The position numbers were made by a program, and so were the translations under genes. A DNA stretch of 6,092 nt from Bacteroidota bacterium (GTDB lineage Bacteria; Bacteroidota; Bacteroidia; Chitinophagales; Chitinophagaceae): assembly GCA_026391115.1 (NCBI GenBank), contig JAPLER010000167.1, forward strand, positions 4,592 to 10,683, written 5' to 3'. Shown piece by piece: positions 1-5,952 of the stretch (positions are counted from its first letter, which is position 1; each line of letters begins with the position of its first letter). Below the pieces are notes generated by a model, which ran no database searches, was not told where the DNA came from, and worked only from the letters and a program-made list of their open reading frames with translations.

Positions 1-712
1 CTTCTAAGTCTTTTAAATAAGTGGTTTCATGATACAATACATCTACATTTTTTACTTTATCAATAATATTTTCATTATAGATAGTATCTGCAGAGTATGC
101 ATAACTTTTTGAAGGGGTGTTTGCCAATGTTACTAATTCATTTTTTATAATAGTACCATCTTTACGTTCATAATCTTTACCCTGTTTTAGGCTTTCGTAA
201 TAAGCTGTAGGTATTTCATACTGCACAACACTTTCTTTATTTATTCTTCTGGGCACTTTTTTTTCTCTAAAAACAAATCCCCAACAAGGTATGCGATGCT
301 GTGTTTCAAAACACTCAATTTGGTATTTATGATGATCAACTATAAGTCCTTCATTTTGCAAAGGGTGAAAATGAAGTGTAAAAGGCAAAGTTGTAACGGC
401 AACTTTTAATTGTAAAGCAATAATTTCATCTAATCCTTTGGGACCATATAGATGCAAATCATTTTCTCTGCCTAAAAGCCCCATACTTGTAATCAAGCCA
501 ATCAGTCCAAAATAATGATCTCCGTGTAAATGAGAAATAAAAATATGATTGATTTTGCTGCGTTTAATTTTATAACGAGCAATTTGCATTTGCGTTCCTT
601 CGCCACAATCTACAAGAAATACCTGCTCATTAAGCGTTACAACCTGAGCTGTAGGATGCCTATCAAATGCTGGTAAAGCAGAGTTATTGCCAAGTATTGT
701 TACGCCAAACAT
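1..712 (-). CDS. rnz: Ribonuclease Z (tRNA 3' endonuclease), C-terminus cut off by window edge
   Basis: RNase Z is a zinc-dependent metallo-beta-lactamase-fold endonuclease that cuts the 3' trailer from tRNA precursors in the cytoplasm. The visible 237 codons begin MFGVTILGNNSALP, the usual N-terminal strand and loop of the family. They continue with VDCGEGTQMQIAR (residues 34-46) and the metal-binding motif SHLHGDHYFGL, with H61, H63, D65 and H66 as zinc ligands. YHETTYL near the window edge corresponds to the late HEATF-type motif. The reading frame is still open at base 1. Against a usual length of about 300 residues, roughly 60-70 residues are missing, including the last zinc-ligand histidine region. 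The ATG at 712-710 is chosen because the family starts exactly there; no Shine-Dalgarno sequence precedes it, as is common in Bacteroidota. It lies 72 bp downstream of the DUF2279 gene on the same strand. The family assignment is secure. Confidence 0.95.
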   Translation of the reverse strand, partial: MFGVTILGNNSALPAFDRHPTAQVVTLNEQVFLVDCGEGTQMQIARYKIKRSKINHIFISHLHGDHYFGLIGLITSMGLLGRENDLHLYGPKGLDEIIALQLKVAVTTLPFTLHFHPLQNEGLIVDHHKYQIECFETQHRIPCWGFVFREKKVPRRINKESVVQYEIPTAYYESLKQGKDYERKDGTIIKNELVTLANTPSKSYAYSADTIYNENIIDKVKNVDVLYHETTYLKDLE

Positions 713-784
713 ATTATTTACTATTGTTAGATTTTATATCTATGATTTATATTTAGTTGTTGATTTTTTATTATTTAAATATTA

Positions 785-1837
785 CTAAAAATGTATCCAA
801 TTCCATTTTAAACTACCACGAGATAGCTCTAAACTTGGTGTTGGAAATTTGAATGTATTTAAAACAAATAAAATAGTTTTTAATGCTTTGCTTTTTGTTT
901 TTATTCTAGTTAAATCAATATCTGGTGCCAAATACCATTGACGATAACGTTGAAAATGATTTTCAGGATATGCTAGTTGTCCATTAGCATCTAAAATACC
1001 ATCCCAATATGCTCCATACATATCTTGCCCACCATAACCAAAGGCAATATTTAACCAATCAGGTACATTACTTTTTTTAAAGAACGACTTAATATTTGCA
1101 CTAAGCCAATATGTTTGGGCATTATAATCTTTAAACAGTCTATCTAATTTGGATTTTCCATAAATACCATTCAAATATGCATCAACTGTTGGGTCACTAT
1201 AAGTAGCCAAATGAGTTCCATACTTCATTGTAATACGTTGTTCATTCCAAGCCAACTCTTGACCAATCAACAAACTTGTACCAAGAATATTGGCACAATA
1301 ATCTCCAACACTAAAACCCCAATGATCGCTAAATCCATCCATTACTTCAATAACAGTTTCATAAGCAAGCCCTGTCATTCCACCAACCCACACATATCTT
1401 TTCTTAGGAACACCAGCCCATTTCCACATTTGCATACTCATTCTACCACCAACATAAGCTCCATAAACATGACTTACTTTATCTACTTGCAGGTATTCTC
1501 CTACATCATTAAAAAGGTGAAAATTACTTTTTGGATAATCAGCATACCAAAATGAATATAATGAAGCAAAGTTGGTAGCATAACCAATTACTTGAGAATA
1601 AATGACAAACTTTTCTTTCTTTTTTGAGTAGGGAAAAAATTGGTTTTTATTTGAAAAATATGAAGCAGAGAAACAAGTAGTGCCGTGAAACTTGTTTACA
1701 CTATCTTTAGAATTAATATTATAAACACTATCATACTTCGAGAATTGAGTAGTATCATACATCTTAGAAGTTGTGGTATCCTGAGCCTTACCCAAAAATA
1801 CTTGCAACAAACATATTAAAACAACCAATTTCTTCAT
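785..1837 (-). CDS. Exported DUF2279 (YfiM-like) protein of unknown function
   Basis: This is a 350-residue protein with an N-terminal signal peptide: MKK, a hydrophobic core at about residues 4-16, and likely cleavage after LGKAQ at residue 19. It should be exported to the periplasm or outer membrane. No good lipobox is present, because the only early cysteine (C9) follows isoleucine inside the hydrophobic core. The central part carries what I recognise as the DUF2279 signature: DKVSHVYGAYVGGR (119-132), then E160, and EVMDGFSDHWGFSVGDY (165-180) followed by N183 and G186. This pattern of conserved Asp, His, Glu and Ser residues around short hydrophobic segments is typical of the family, but its biochemical role is unknown. 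The C-terminal half is rich in Trp and Tyr and ends in alternating polar/aromatic residues (KWNWIHF), as in many Bacteroidota envelope proteins. It sits 75 bp after the GlmU-like gene and 72 bp before rnz. I infer an envelope role from the signal peptide only. Confidence 0.8.
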   Translation of the reverse strand: MKKLVVLICLLQVFLGKAQDTTTSKMYDTTQFSKYDSVYNINSKDSVNKFHGTTCFSASYFSNKNQFFPYSKKKEKFVIYSQVIGYATNFASLYSFWYADYPKSNFHLFNDVGEYLQVDKVSHVYGAYVGGRMSMQMWKWAGVPKKRYVWVGGMTGLAYETVIEVMDGFSDHWGFSVGDYCANILGTSLLIGQELAWNEQRITMKYGTHLATYSDPTVDAYLNGIYGKSKLDRLFKDYNAQTYWLSANIKSFFKKSNVPDWLNIAFGYGGQDMYGAYWDGILDANGQLAYPENHFQRYRQWYLAPDIDLTRIKTKSKALKTILFVLNTFKFPTPSLELSRGSLKWNWIHF

Positions 1838-1881
1838 TTTTCAAACATATAACATTTGATTAAACCCTGCTTTATTAAAAC

Positions 1882-1914
1882 AATATATTTTGATTAAATA
1901 ATCATAAATATATT
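1882..1914 (-). terminator. AT-only imperfect palindrome after the glmU-like gene, possible weak terminator
   Basis: Directly at the stop codon of the GlmU-like gene lies an inverted repeat. AATATATTT (1882-1890) pairs with AAATATATT (1906-1914), and TGATTA (1891-1896) pairs with TAATCA (1899-1904), with one bulged base. On the minus strand it is followed by a T-rich stretch (GTTTTAATAA). The stem contains almost no GC pairs, so it would be a weak terminator. It could equally be chance in an AT-rich spacer. Confidence 0.3.
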
Positions 1915-3073
1915 ATATGTTCTCAGTTAAATAACGCAACATATTGGCTTCATTTTCTTCAATAAGATTTTGCTTCATTTTCTTCCAATTATTAATATCC
2001 TCAACAGCTTTTTCAATTTTATAAGTATCATTTAACCCCCAAGTAAAGTTGGGCAAATATTTGGGCATTAAACCTTGTCCAAAAACATTACAACAAACGC
2101 CATACACGCTACCAGTATTAATAGTTGTACCAATTGCAGTACGAGTATAATCGCCCATTAACATGCCACATTTTTGTGCAACTGCAACATAATCTTTAGT
2201 TATGCTGCTATACACATTTACTATACCTGCTGTATTTTTTACATTACTATTATTGGTTGCTGCACCAAGGTTGCACCACTCTCCTATTACACTATCTCCC
2301 AAATACCCATCGTGGGCTTTATTGCTATTGCCAAATATGACTACATTTTTTATTTCGCCACCACCTACACAATTATTACCAAGTGTAGTGGCACCATAAA
2401 TTTTTGTACCCATTTTAAGTAAACTATTATCACCCAAAACAAAAGCACCACGTATTAAACAACCTTCTTGTATGGTTGCATTTTTGCCAATATAAATAGG
2501 GCCATTTGTAGCATTTAAAACAGAGCAGGTAATGCTTGCACCTTCCTCTACAAAAATATTTTGTGGATTGATTACCGTGTTTGAAGCATCTATTGCAGCA
2601 CTTTGTCTTCCTTCTGTAATCATTGCAAAGTCTTGCTTGATAAAGGTTTCATTTAATTGAAATATTTGCCAAGGATGGTCTAACCTTACTACTTCTTCTT
2701 TCCAATTAATCAATTCATCAAAAGATAGATTGCTTAATGCCTCAAAATTAAATTGCTCGGCTGTTTCAAATCTGCCTGCAATAAACCCTTTGTTGTAAGC
2801 TACATAATAACCTTTTGGAATTTGCAAAATTTTCTTGGCTTGTTCTTCTGTAAAAATTACAGAAGCATCAATTAATAAAATATCGCCAGTTGTATAATCG
2901 TTGTATAAAGGTTGCAAATAATCCTCTGTAAGTATAGAAACTTCTGTACCTGAAATATAATCCCAACGTTCTTTATTGGTAAGAATACCTGAACGAATTT
3001 CGGCAACTGCACGAGTTTCTGTAAAGGGAAACAATTGTTTGCGATGTTTGTTATCGAATAATACTATGTTCAT
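1913..3073 (-). CDS. Alternate GlmU-like sugar-nucleotide enzyme (nucleotidyltransferase plus left-handed beta-helix acyltransferase)
   Basis: This 386-residue protein resembles the short alternate form of GlmU found in Bacteroidota. That form is thought to acetylate glucosamine-1-phosphate and attach UMP to give UDP-GlcNAc for peptidoglycan and other envelope polymers. The N-terminal part (about 1-150) opens MNIVLFDN and has LFPFTETRAVAEIRSGILT (14-32) followed by KERW (34-37). This replaces the classical LAAGxGTRM loop and matches the alternate family, although its usual RPVAE reads RAVAE here. Residues about 160-340 form hexapeptide repeats of a left-handed beta-helix (for example IYIGKNATIQEGCLIRG). 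They contain NSNKAHDGYLGDSVIGEW (249-266), the counterpart of the GlmU segment around SKAGHLTYLGD; H254 is the likely catalytic-site histidine. The C-terminus (about 340-386) is helical and charged. The start at 3073 matches the family N-terminus. Exact substrates are inferred from the family, and a different sugar phosphate is possible. Confidence 0.85.
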   Translation of the reverse strand: MNIVLFDNKHRKQLFPFTETRAVAEIRSGILTNKERWDYISGTEVSILTEDYLQPLYNDYTTGDILLIDASVIFTEEQAKKILQIPKGYYVAYNKGFIAGRFETAEQFNFEALSNLSFDELINWKEEVVRLDHPWQIFQLNETFIKQDFAMITEGRQSAAIDASNTVINPQNIFVEEGASITCSVLNATNGPIYIGKNATIQEGCLIRGAFVLGDNSLLKMGTKIYGATTLGNNCVGGGEIKNVVIFGNSNKAHDGYLGDSVIGEWCNLGAATNNSNVKNTAGIVNVYSSITKDYVAVAQKCGMLMGDYTRTAIGTTINTGSVYGVCCNVFGQGLMPKYLPNFTWGLNDTYKIEKAVEDINNWKKMKQNLIEENEANMLRYLTENI

Positions 3074-3074
3074 T

Positions 3075-3095
3075 TTATTAGTTTAATGTTTGGAA
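3075..3095. repeat. Leader sequence shared with the isoprenoid-enzyme gene (copy in front of glmU-like gene)
   Basis: One base before the GlmU-like start codon, the plus strand reads TTATTAGTTTAA, then TGTTTGGAA. The same TTATTAGTTTAA directly abuts the isoprenoid-enzyme start codon at 4570-4581, and that copy also ends in TTGGAA after an expanded GTTTAAA array. On the coding strand both leaders read TTCCAA...TTAAACTAATAA just before ATG. This may be a dispersed leader repeat or a translation-initiation element. Confidence 0.5.
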
Positions 3096-3124
3096 TTAAA
3101 TATTATCAGCCATTTATCAATTCA

Positions 3125-3565
3125 TCATTTTTTAGTTATCCAATTGTTATAAGTCATTTCAAACTTAATCTCATTTTTCCCGTGTGTTCCTATTTCTATC
3201 CAACCAGCTTTTCTGTAAAAGGTTTCAGCTCTTGTTTTGGGCGAAGTTCCTAACCAAACATTTTTTGTAGTTTGATTAAAATACCAATCAAGCATAATAT
3301 CGTGAAGCTGTTTTCCAATTCCCTGTTTTTCAAATTTTGGATTTAAAAATAAAGCCCAAATATTGTTATCTTTTAAATCAACTATTGAAAATCCAACTAC
3401 TTGATTATCAATTTCACAAACCCAACCTTTGCCTTTTTCAGTGATATATTCAATACAATCTTCATCAGTAACTAAATTTGGATTGGATAAAGTATTTTCT
3501 TTTACAAGATTTCTTACAATTTGAATTTGTTTAATGTCTCCAATTTTGGCTTCTCTAATATTCAT
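3125..3565 (-). CDS. GNAT-family N-acetyltransferase
   Basis: This 146-residue single-domain protein has the GNAT fold, which transfers an acetyl group from acetyl-CoA to an amine. It starts MNIREAKIGDIKQI, the usual first strand and helix. VVGFSIVD (56-63) and IWALFLNPKF (69-78) correspond to the central beta strands. EKQGIGKQL (79-87) is the acetyl-CoA pyrophosphate-binding loop (Q/R-x-x-G-x-G/A, with Q81, G82 and G84). FYRKAGW (116-122) is the typical late motif preceding the last strands. The length is normal and the protein appears complete. The substrate cannot be read from the sequence. The start codon lies only 17 bp after the stop of the isoprenoid-enzyme gene, so the two are probably co-transcribed, but there is no evidence that they share a pathway. 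The following glmU-like gene is 51 bp away. Confidence 0.88.
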   Translation of the reverse strand: MNIREAKIGDIKQIQIVRNLVKENTLSNPNLVTDEDCIEYITEKGKGWVCEIDNQVVGFSIVDLKDNNIWALFLNPKFEKQGIGKQLHDIMLDWYFNQTTKNVWLGTSPKTRAETFYRKAGWIEIGTHGKNEIKFEMTYNNWITKK

Positions 3566-3582
3566 TTAGCATAAGATTTCTG

Positions 3583-4569
3583 TTAGTTTTTACTCAAGTT
3601 ATAAGTAACTTGTAGCCATCTCCACAAATTCTTTTTCTTTTCCATATCAACTATCAAATCCTTTCGTGGCAGGGTTTTTAAGTTGGGTAATTCCTTATTT
3701 GTACTTTGTATTTTTTCTAACTGTTCTATAGCAATAATACCCAAAGCACAAATACCCATTGCCGAAATCTTTAATACCATCTTTCTACTTTCTGCTACAT
3801 CAATTGCTTTAATGTTCTGCTTTACATCATCTACCAATTGTAAATAATAAGTTCTAAATGGCTTCACATCTACTAGTCTGTTAGGTATAGTTTGCAAACC
3901 ATTTTGCAAGTCTCGGTAAATATCAAACAAATCATTTACATACTGAATAACATTGCCCAATTTATACCACACATTTTCTTCATACACACTTGCTGGTGTA
4001 TCTAAATAAAAGCTAGTAAGTAATACAGCATTGCCACCTTTTTCTAGTGTTATATGCTCAATCTCTTTGTTGGTAATGGTTTCATTAAATTGCTTGCGAC
4101 TAGCAACTTGTACATCATATTCTTTTTTTAAAACACTTAAATAGTGTTCTTTATTTTTTACAAAGTCAATTAATAACAAATGAGAGTGCAAGGAAATGTT
4201 TTCATTGAAATTATTGGCTTGCCAGTTTTTAGAATCAAAAGTTATTTTATAAATCTCCTCATCGGTTAACTCTTCTCTATCAAAAAAATTATCAAATACA
4301 CTACTGCAAATAAAATAGTGTATCAATCGTTCACATTCCTTTCTGTTGGTTATCTTTTTATGCAAATACAAAAAAGCATCGCATATTGCAGGAACTTTTA
4401 AGCTGTAGTAAAATATTATTTTCTTAAATGTTCTTTCATCGAATTTACCACCAAACTCCTGCTCCAATTGTTGCAAATACACAGCTCCCCAACGCTCTTC
4501 TTTTTTCTTTTTTAAAAGAATATAAAAAGCACGATAGATAAGGTGATATGTGAATTTGAGGAAATACAT
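3583..4569 (-). CDS. Probable class 1 isoprenoid biosynthesis enzyme (squalene/phytoene synthase-like fold)
   Basis: This 328-residue, largely helical protein shows no signal peptide; its start is lysine- and aromatic-rich (MYFLKFTYHLIYRAFYILLKKKKEE). Two aspartate-rich segments suggest the all-helical isoprenoid synthase fold. The first is VFDNFFDREE (91-100, D93 and D97). The second is QYVNDLFDIYRDLQNG (209-224, with N212, D213, D216 and D220), followed by TIPNRL (227-232). The second resembles the N-x-x-x-D-x-x-x-D Mg-diphosphate site and downstream G-x-x-x-x-P of squalene and phytoene synthases. EKGGNAVLL (176-184) lies where the family has a conserved substrate-pocket helix. Such enzymes condense or cyclise prenyl diphosphates, but the substrate is unknown and no carotenoid or hopanoid genes are nearby. 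The leader upstream holds a GTTTAAA tandem array. The GNAT gene follows 17 bp downstream. The fold assignment rests on motif resemblance only. Confidence 0.6.
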   Translation of the reverse strand: MYFLKFTYHLIYRAFYILLKKKKEERWGAVYLQQLEQEFGGKFDERTFKKIIFYYSLKVPAICDAFLYLHKKITNRKECERLIHYFICSSVFDNFFDREELTDEEIYKITFDSKNWQANNFNENISLHSHLLLIDFVKNKEHYLSVLKKEYDVQVASRKQFNETITNKEIEHITLEKGGNAVLLTSFYLDTPASVYEENVWYKLGNVIQYVNDLFDIYRDLQNGLQTIPNRLVDVKPFRTYYLQLVDDVKQNIKAIDVAESRKMVLKISAMGICALGIIAIEQLEKIQSTNKELPNLKTLPRKDLIVDMEKKKNLWRWLQVTYNLSKN

Positions 4570-4637
4570 TTATTAGTTTAAAGTTTAAAGTTTAAAGTTG
4601 GAACTACTGTATCACAATCATAAATTAAACTTTAAAC
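4570..4637. repeat. GTTTAAA tandem array with inverted partner in the leader of the isoprenoid-enzyme gene
   Basis: Three perfect tandem copies of GTTTAAA occupy 4576-4596, preceded by TTATTA and followed by a partial copy and TTGGAAC. TTAAACTTTAAAC at 4625-4637 is the exact 13-base reverse complement of GTTTAAAGTTTAA, which occurs in the array at 4576-4588 and at 4583-4595. The transcribed leader could therefore fold into a 13-bp AT-rich stem in either of two registers. The array fills most of the 83-bp gap between prfB and the isoprenoid-enzyme gene. It could be a regulatory hairpin, a weak prfB terminator, or a simple intergenic repeat. Confidence 0.65.
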
Positions 4638-4652
4638 ACAAAATACTGACTT

Positions 4653-5743
4653 TTAACTCACGGATTCTTCTGACTTGGACGACATCAAATATGCTTTTAT
4701 AAAACCATCAATTTCTCCATCCAGCACAGGTTGCACATTACCTACTTCATAGTCTGTTCTATGGTCTTTAATCATTTTATAGGGATGCAATACATAACTC
4801 CTTATCTGACTTCCCCACTCAATTTTCTTTTTACTGCTGTTAGTTGCATTTAGTGCTTCTTCTCTTTTACGCATTTCTTCTTCATATAACCTACTCTTTA
4901 ACATTTTCATTGCCAATTCTCTATTCTCACCTTGTGTTCTCGCTTGCTGACATTCAACAATAATTCCACTAGGTATATGCTTTAAACGTACAGCAGTTTC
5001 TACTTTATTTACATTTTGCCCACCGCTGCCTCCACTTCTATAAAATGCCCATTCACAATCTGCTGCATTTACAACAATATTCATCTACCAAAGGATAAAC
5101 ATACACACTGGCAAAACTGGTGTGCCTTCGTGCATTACTATCAAATGGAGAAATTCTAACTAGTCTATGCACGCCACTTTCAGCTTTCAAAAAACCATAA
5201 GCAAAGCTGCCTTCAAATTGTATGGTTGCACTTTTAATCCCAGCTTCTTCCCCATCCTGATAATCTACTTCTGTTACTTTCCAGCCTTGCTTTTCGCCAT
5301 ACATTATATACATACGCAATAGCATACTTGCCCAATCCTGACTTTCAGTTCCTCCTGCCCCAGGATTAATTTGCATTATAGCAGTTAATTCATCTTCTGG
5401 CTTGTTTAAAGTACTTTTAAATTCAGCATCTTCTATTTGCTGCAAAGCATTACTATATGCACTTTGTGTTTCTTCTTCTGTAGCATCGCCACTTTTCCAA
5501 AACTCAAATAGTACAGCAAAATCTTCAACAGCAGCTTCAACTGTGTTGTATAATTTAAGCCAGTATTCGTTTACTTTTATTTCTTTTAAAATTGCTGTAG
5601 CACGGGCATTGTCGTCCCAAAAACCTACACTTAAAGAGATAGCTTTATCCTGTTCTGTTTTTTGTAGTCTGTTATCGTAGTCAAAGAAACCTCCTCAAAA
5701 CCACCACACGGTCTCTCATAACTTTTATTTGCTCAATTGTCAT
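4653..5743 (-). CDS. prfB: Peptide chain release factor 2, with programmed +1 frameshift and a second internal frame break
   Basis: RF2 recognises UGA and UAA stop codons in the ribosomal A site and triggers release of the finished peptide. Translation starts at ATG 5743 (MTIEQIKVMRDRVVVLRRFL, 20 codons) and meets TGA at 5683-5681 in the classical CTT-TGA-C context. A +1 shift continues as DYDNRLQK, the family's conserved continuation. The shifted frame runs through the helical domain to PGAGGTESQDW (residues 128-138), GVHRLVRISPF with the stop-reading SPF tripeptide (198-200), and RRHTSFASVYVYPLVD (205-220). There the frame changes again. The correct protein resumes 1 nt later as NIVVNAADCEWAFYRSGG, with the catalytic GGQ (240-242), GSQIRSYVLHPYK and VLDGEIDGFIKAYL. 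Read through both breaks, the product is about 362 residues, near the normal length. SPF-to-GGQ spacing is 42 residues against 45 in E. coli RF2, fitting a net 8-nt deletion. This could be real damage, recoding or an assembly error. Confidence 0.93.
5053..5084 (-). other. Second frame break inside prfB (overlap of the two reading frames)
   Basis: The upstream prfB frame runs ...YPLVDEYCCKCSRL to a TGA at 5055-5053. The downstream frame opens right after a TAG (5087-5085) with ATG at 5084 and encodes the GGQ half. Any ribosome making full RF2 must shift +1 within these 32 bases. Family-like residues resume immediately (NIVVNAAD matches the usual I-x-I-N-P-A-D), so the lesion itself maps to about 5082-5086. 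A separate start at ATG 5084 is possible on paper, but it has no Shine-Dalgarno sequence and would give half a release factor. Confidence 0.85.
5680..5695 (-). promoter_or_regulatory. prfB programmed +1 frameshift site (AGGAGG-TTT-CTT-TGA-C)
   Basis: On the coding strand AGGAGG is followed by TTT, CTT, TGA and C. This has the same layout and spacing as the E. coli prfB site (AGGGGG-TAT-CTT-TGA-C). When RF2 is scarce the ribosome pauses at UGA, the Leu-tRNA slips from CUU to UUU, and translation continues as GAC TAC GAT. High RF2 terminates at UGA, giving negative feedback. The leader peptide before the stop is 20 residues. Confidence 0.95.
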
Positions 5744-5760
5744 TTATAAAATGTTTCTGG

Positions 5761-5768
5761 CAAATGTA
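5761..5768 (-). promoter_or_regulatory. Candidate Bacteroidota -7 promoter element for prfB
   Basis: The coding strand reads TACATTTG, matching the Bacteroidota sigma-factor -7 consensus TAnnTTTG, about 17 bases before the prfB start codon. Transcription would begin near 5755 and leave a very short leader. No convincing -33 TTTG is found at the normal spacing; the nearest TTG is about 25 bases upstream of the box. The call rests on one short motif. Confidence 0.35.
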
Positions 5769-5867
5769 GGGAACAGGGTTTGTAATGATTACGCAACTCT
5801 AGGTTATTATTTACACTTTTTAATGCTTTTGTGTAAACCTATTTTAGAACAAGTCATATAAATAAAT

Positions 5868-5896
5868 AATTTTACAAAAAAGTGAATTTTACAAAA
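5868..5896. repeat. Direct repeat AATTTTACAAAA, two copies 17 bp apart
   Basis: AATTTTACAAAA occurs perfectly at 5868-5879 and again at 5885-5896, a period of 17 bp, next to the terminator hairpin. It could be a duplicated protein-binding site or a small duplication in an AT-rich spacer. No function can be assigned. Confidence 0.5.
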
Positions 5897-5898
5897 CA

Positions 5899-5929
5899 AA
5901 AAGCCTCGAAGCATTGCTTCGAGGCTTTT
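5899..5929 (-). terminator. Strong rho-independent terminator hairpin
   Basis: A perfect 14-bp inverted repeat (plus-strand core GCCTCGAAGC, loop ATT, GCTTCGAGGC) is flanked by A-runs on the left and T-runs on the right. On the minus strand the stem is followed by TTTTTGTTTTGT, an excellent U-tract, so it should stop transcription entering from the right, upstream of prfB. The plus-strand U-tract (TTTT) is shorter. With no plus-strand gene nearby, it most likely served the minus-strand gene to the right, and it now sits 23 bp from an IS end. It insulates prfB from IS transcription. Confidence 0.88.
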
Positions 5930-5933
5930 ATCA

Positions 5934-5947
5934 CTAGCTACTAGCTA
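5934..5947. repeat. Tandem CTAGCTA x2 between terminator and IS end
   Basis: Two perfect adjacent copies of CTAGCTA fill most of the 23 bp between the terminator and the IS terminal repeat. On the minus strand they include TAG stop codons shortly before the terminator hairpin. This may be the 3' remnant of a gene interrupted or displaced by the insertion, but no coding evidence remains. Confidence 0.4.
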
Positions 5948-5952
5948 TTGAC

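Noticed and set aside
1211..1555. Plus-strand open frame of 114 codons
   Set aside because: It lies antisense to the DUF2279 coding region, has low-complexity Ser/Thr/Ile-rich content and no recognisable domain. The minus-strand gene explains the sequence.
1842..1849. TATGTTTG (-7-like TAnnTTTG) just before the DUF2279 start on the minus strand
   Set aside because: It lies only five bases from the ATG and has no -33 partner, so it would require a leaderless transcript. Chance in AT-rich DNA is more likely.
2174..2422. Two overlapping plus-strand open frames (2174-2422 and 2202-2399)
   Set aside because: Both are antisense to the beta-helix repeats of the GlmU-like gene. Their hydrophobic composition is a by-product of the repeat codons.
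4653..5084. Stand-alone GGQ-only peptidyl-tRNA hydrolase (ArfB/YaeJ-like) gene
   Set aside because: The sequence from NAADCEW through GGQ to VLDGEIDGFIKAYL is RF2 domain 3 and C-terminus, in register with the upstream half. It lacks the basic C-terminal tail of ArfB-like proteins.
5402..5680. Plus-strand open frame of 92 codons
   Set aside because: It is antisense to the frameshifted N-terminal domain of RF2, which is clearly coding on the minus strand.
5782..5792. Palindrome GTAATGATTAC upstream of prfB
   Set aside because: It has only 5-bp arms and a single copy, with no recognised regulator. It is too short to support an operator call.
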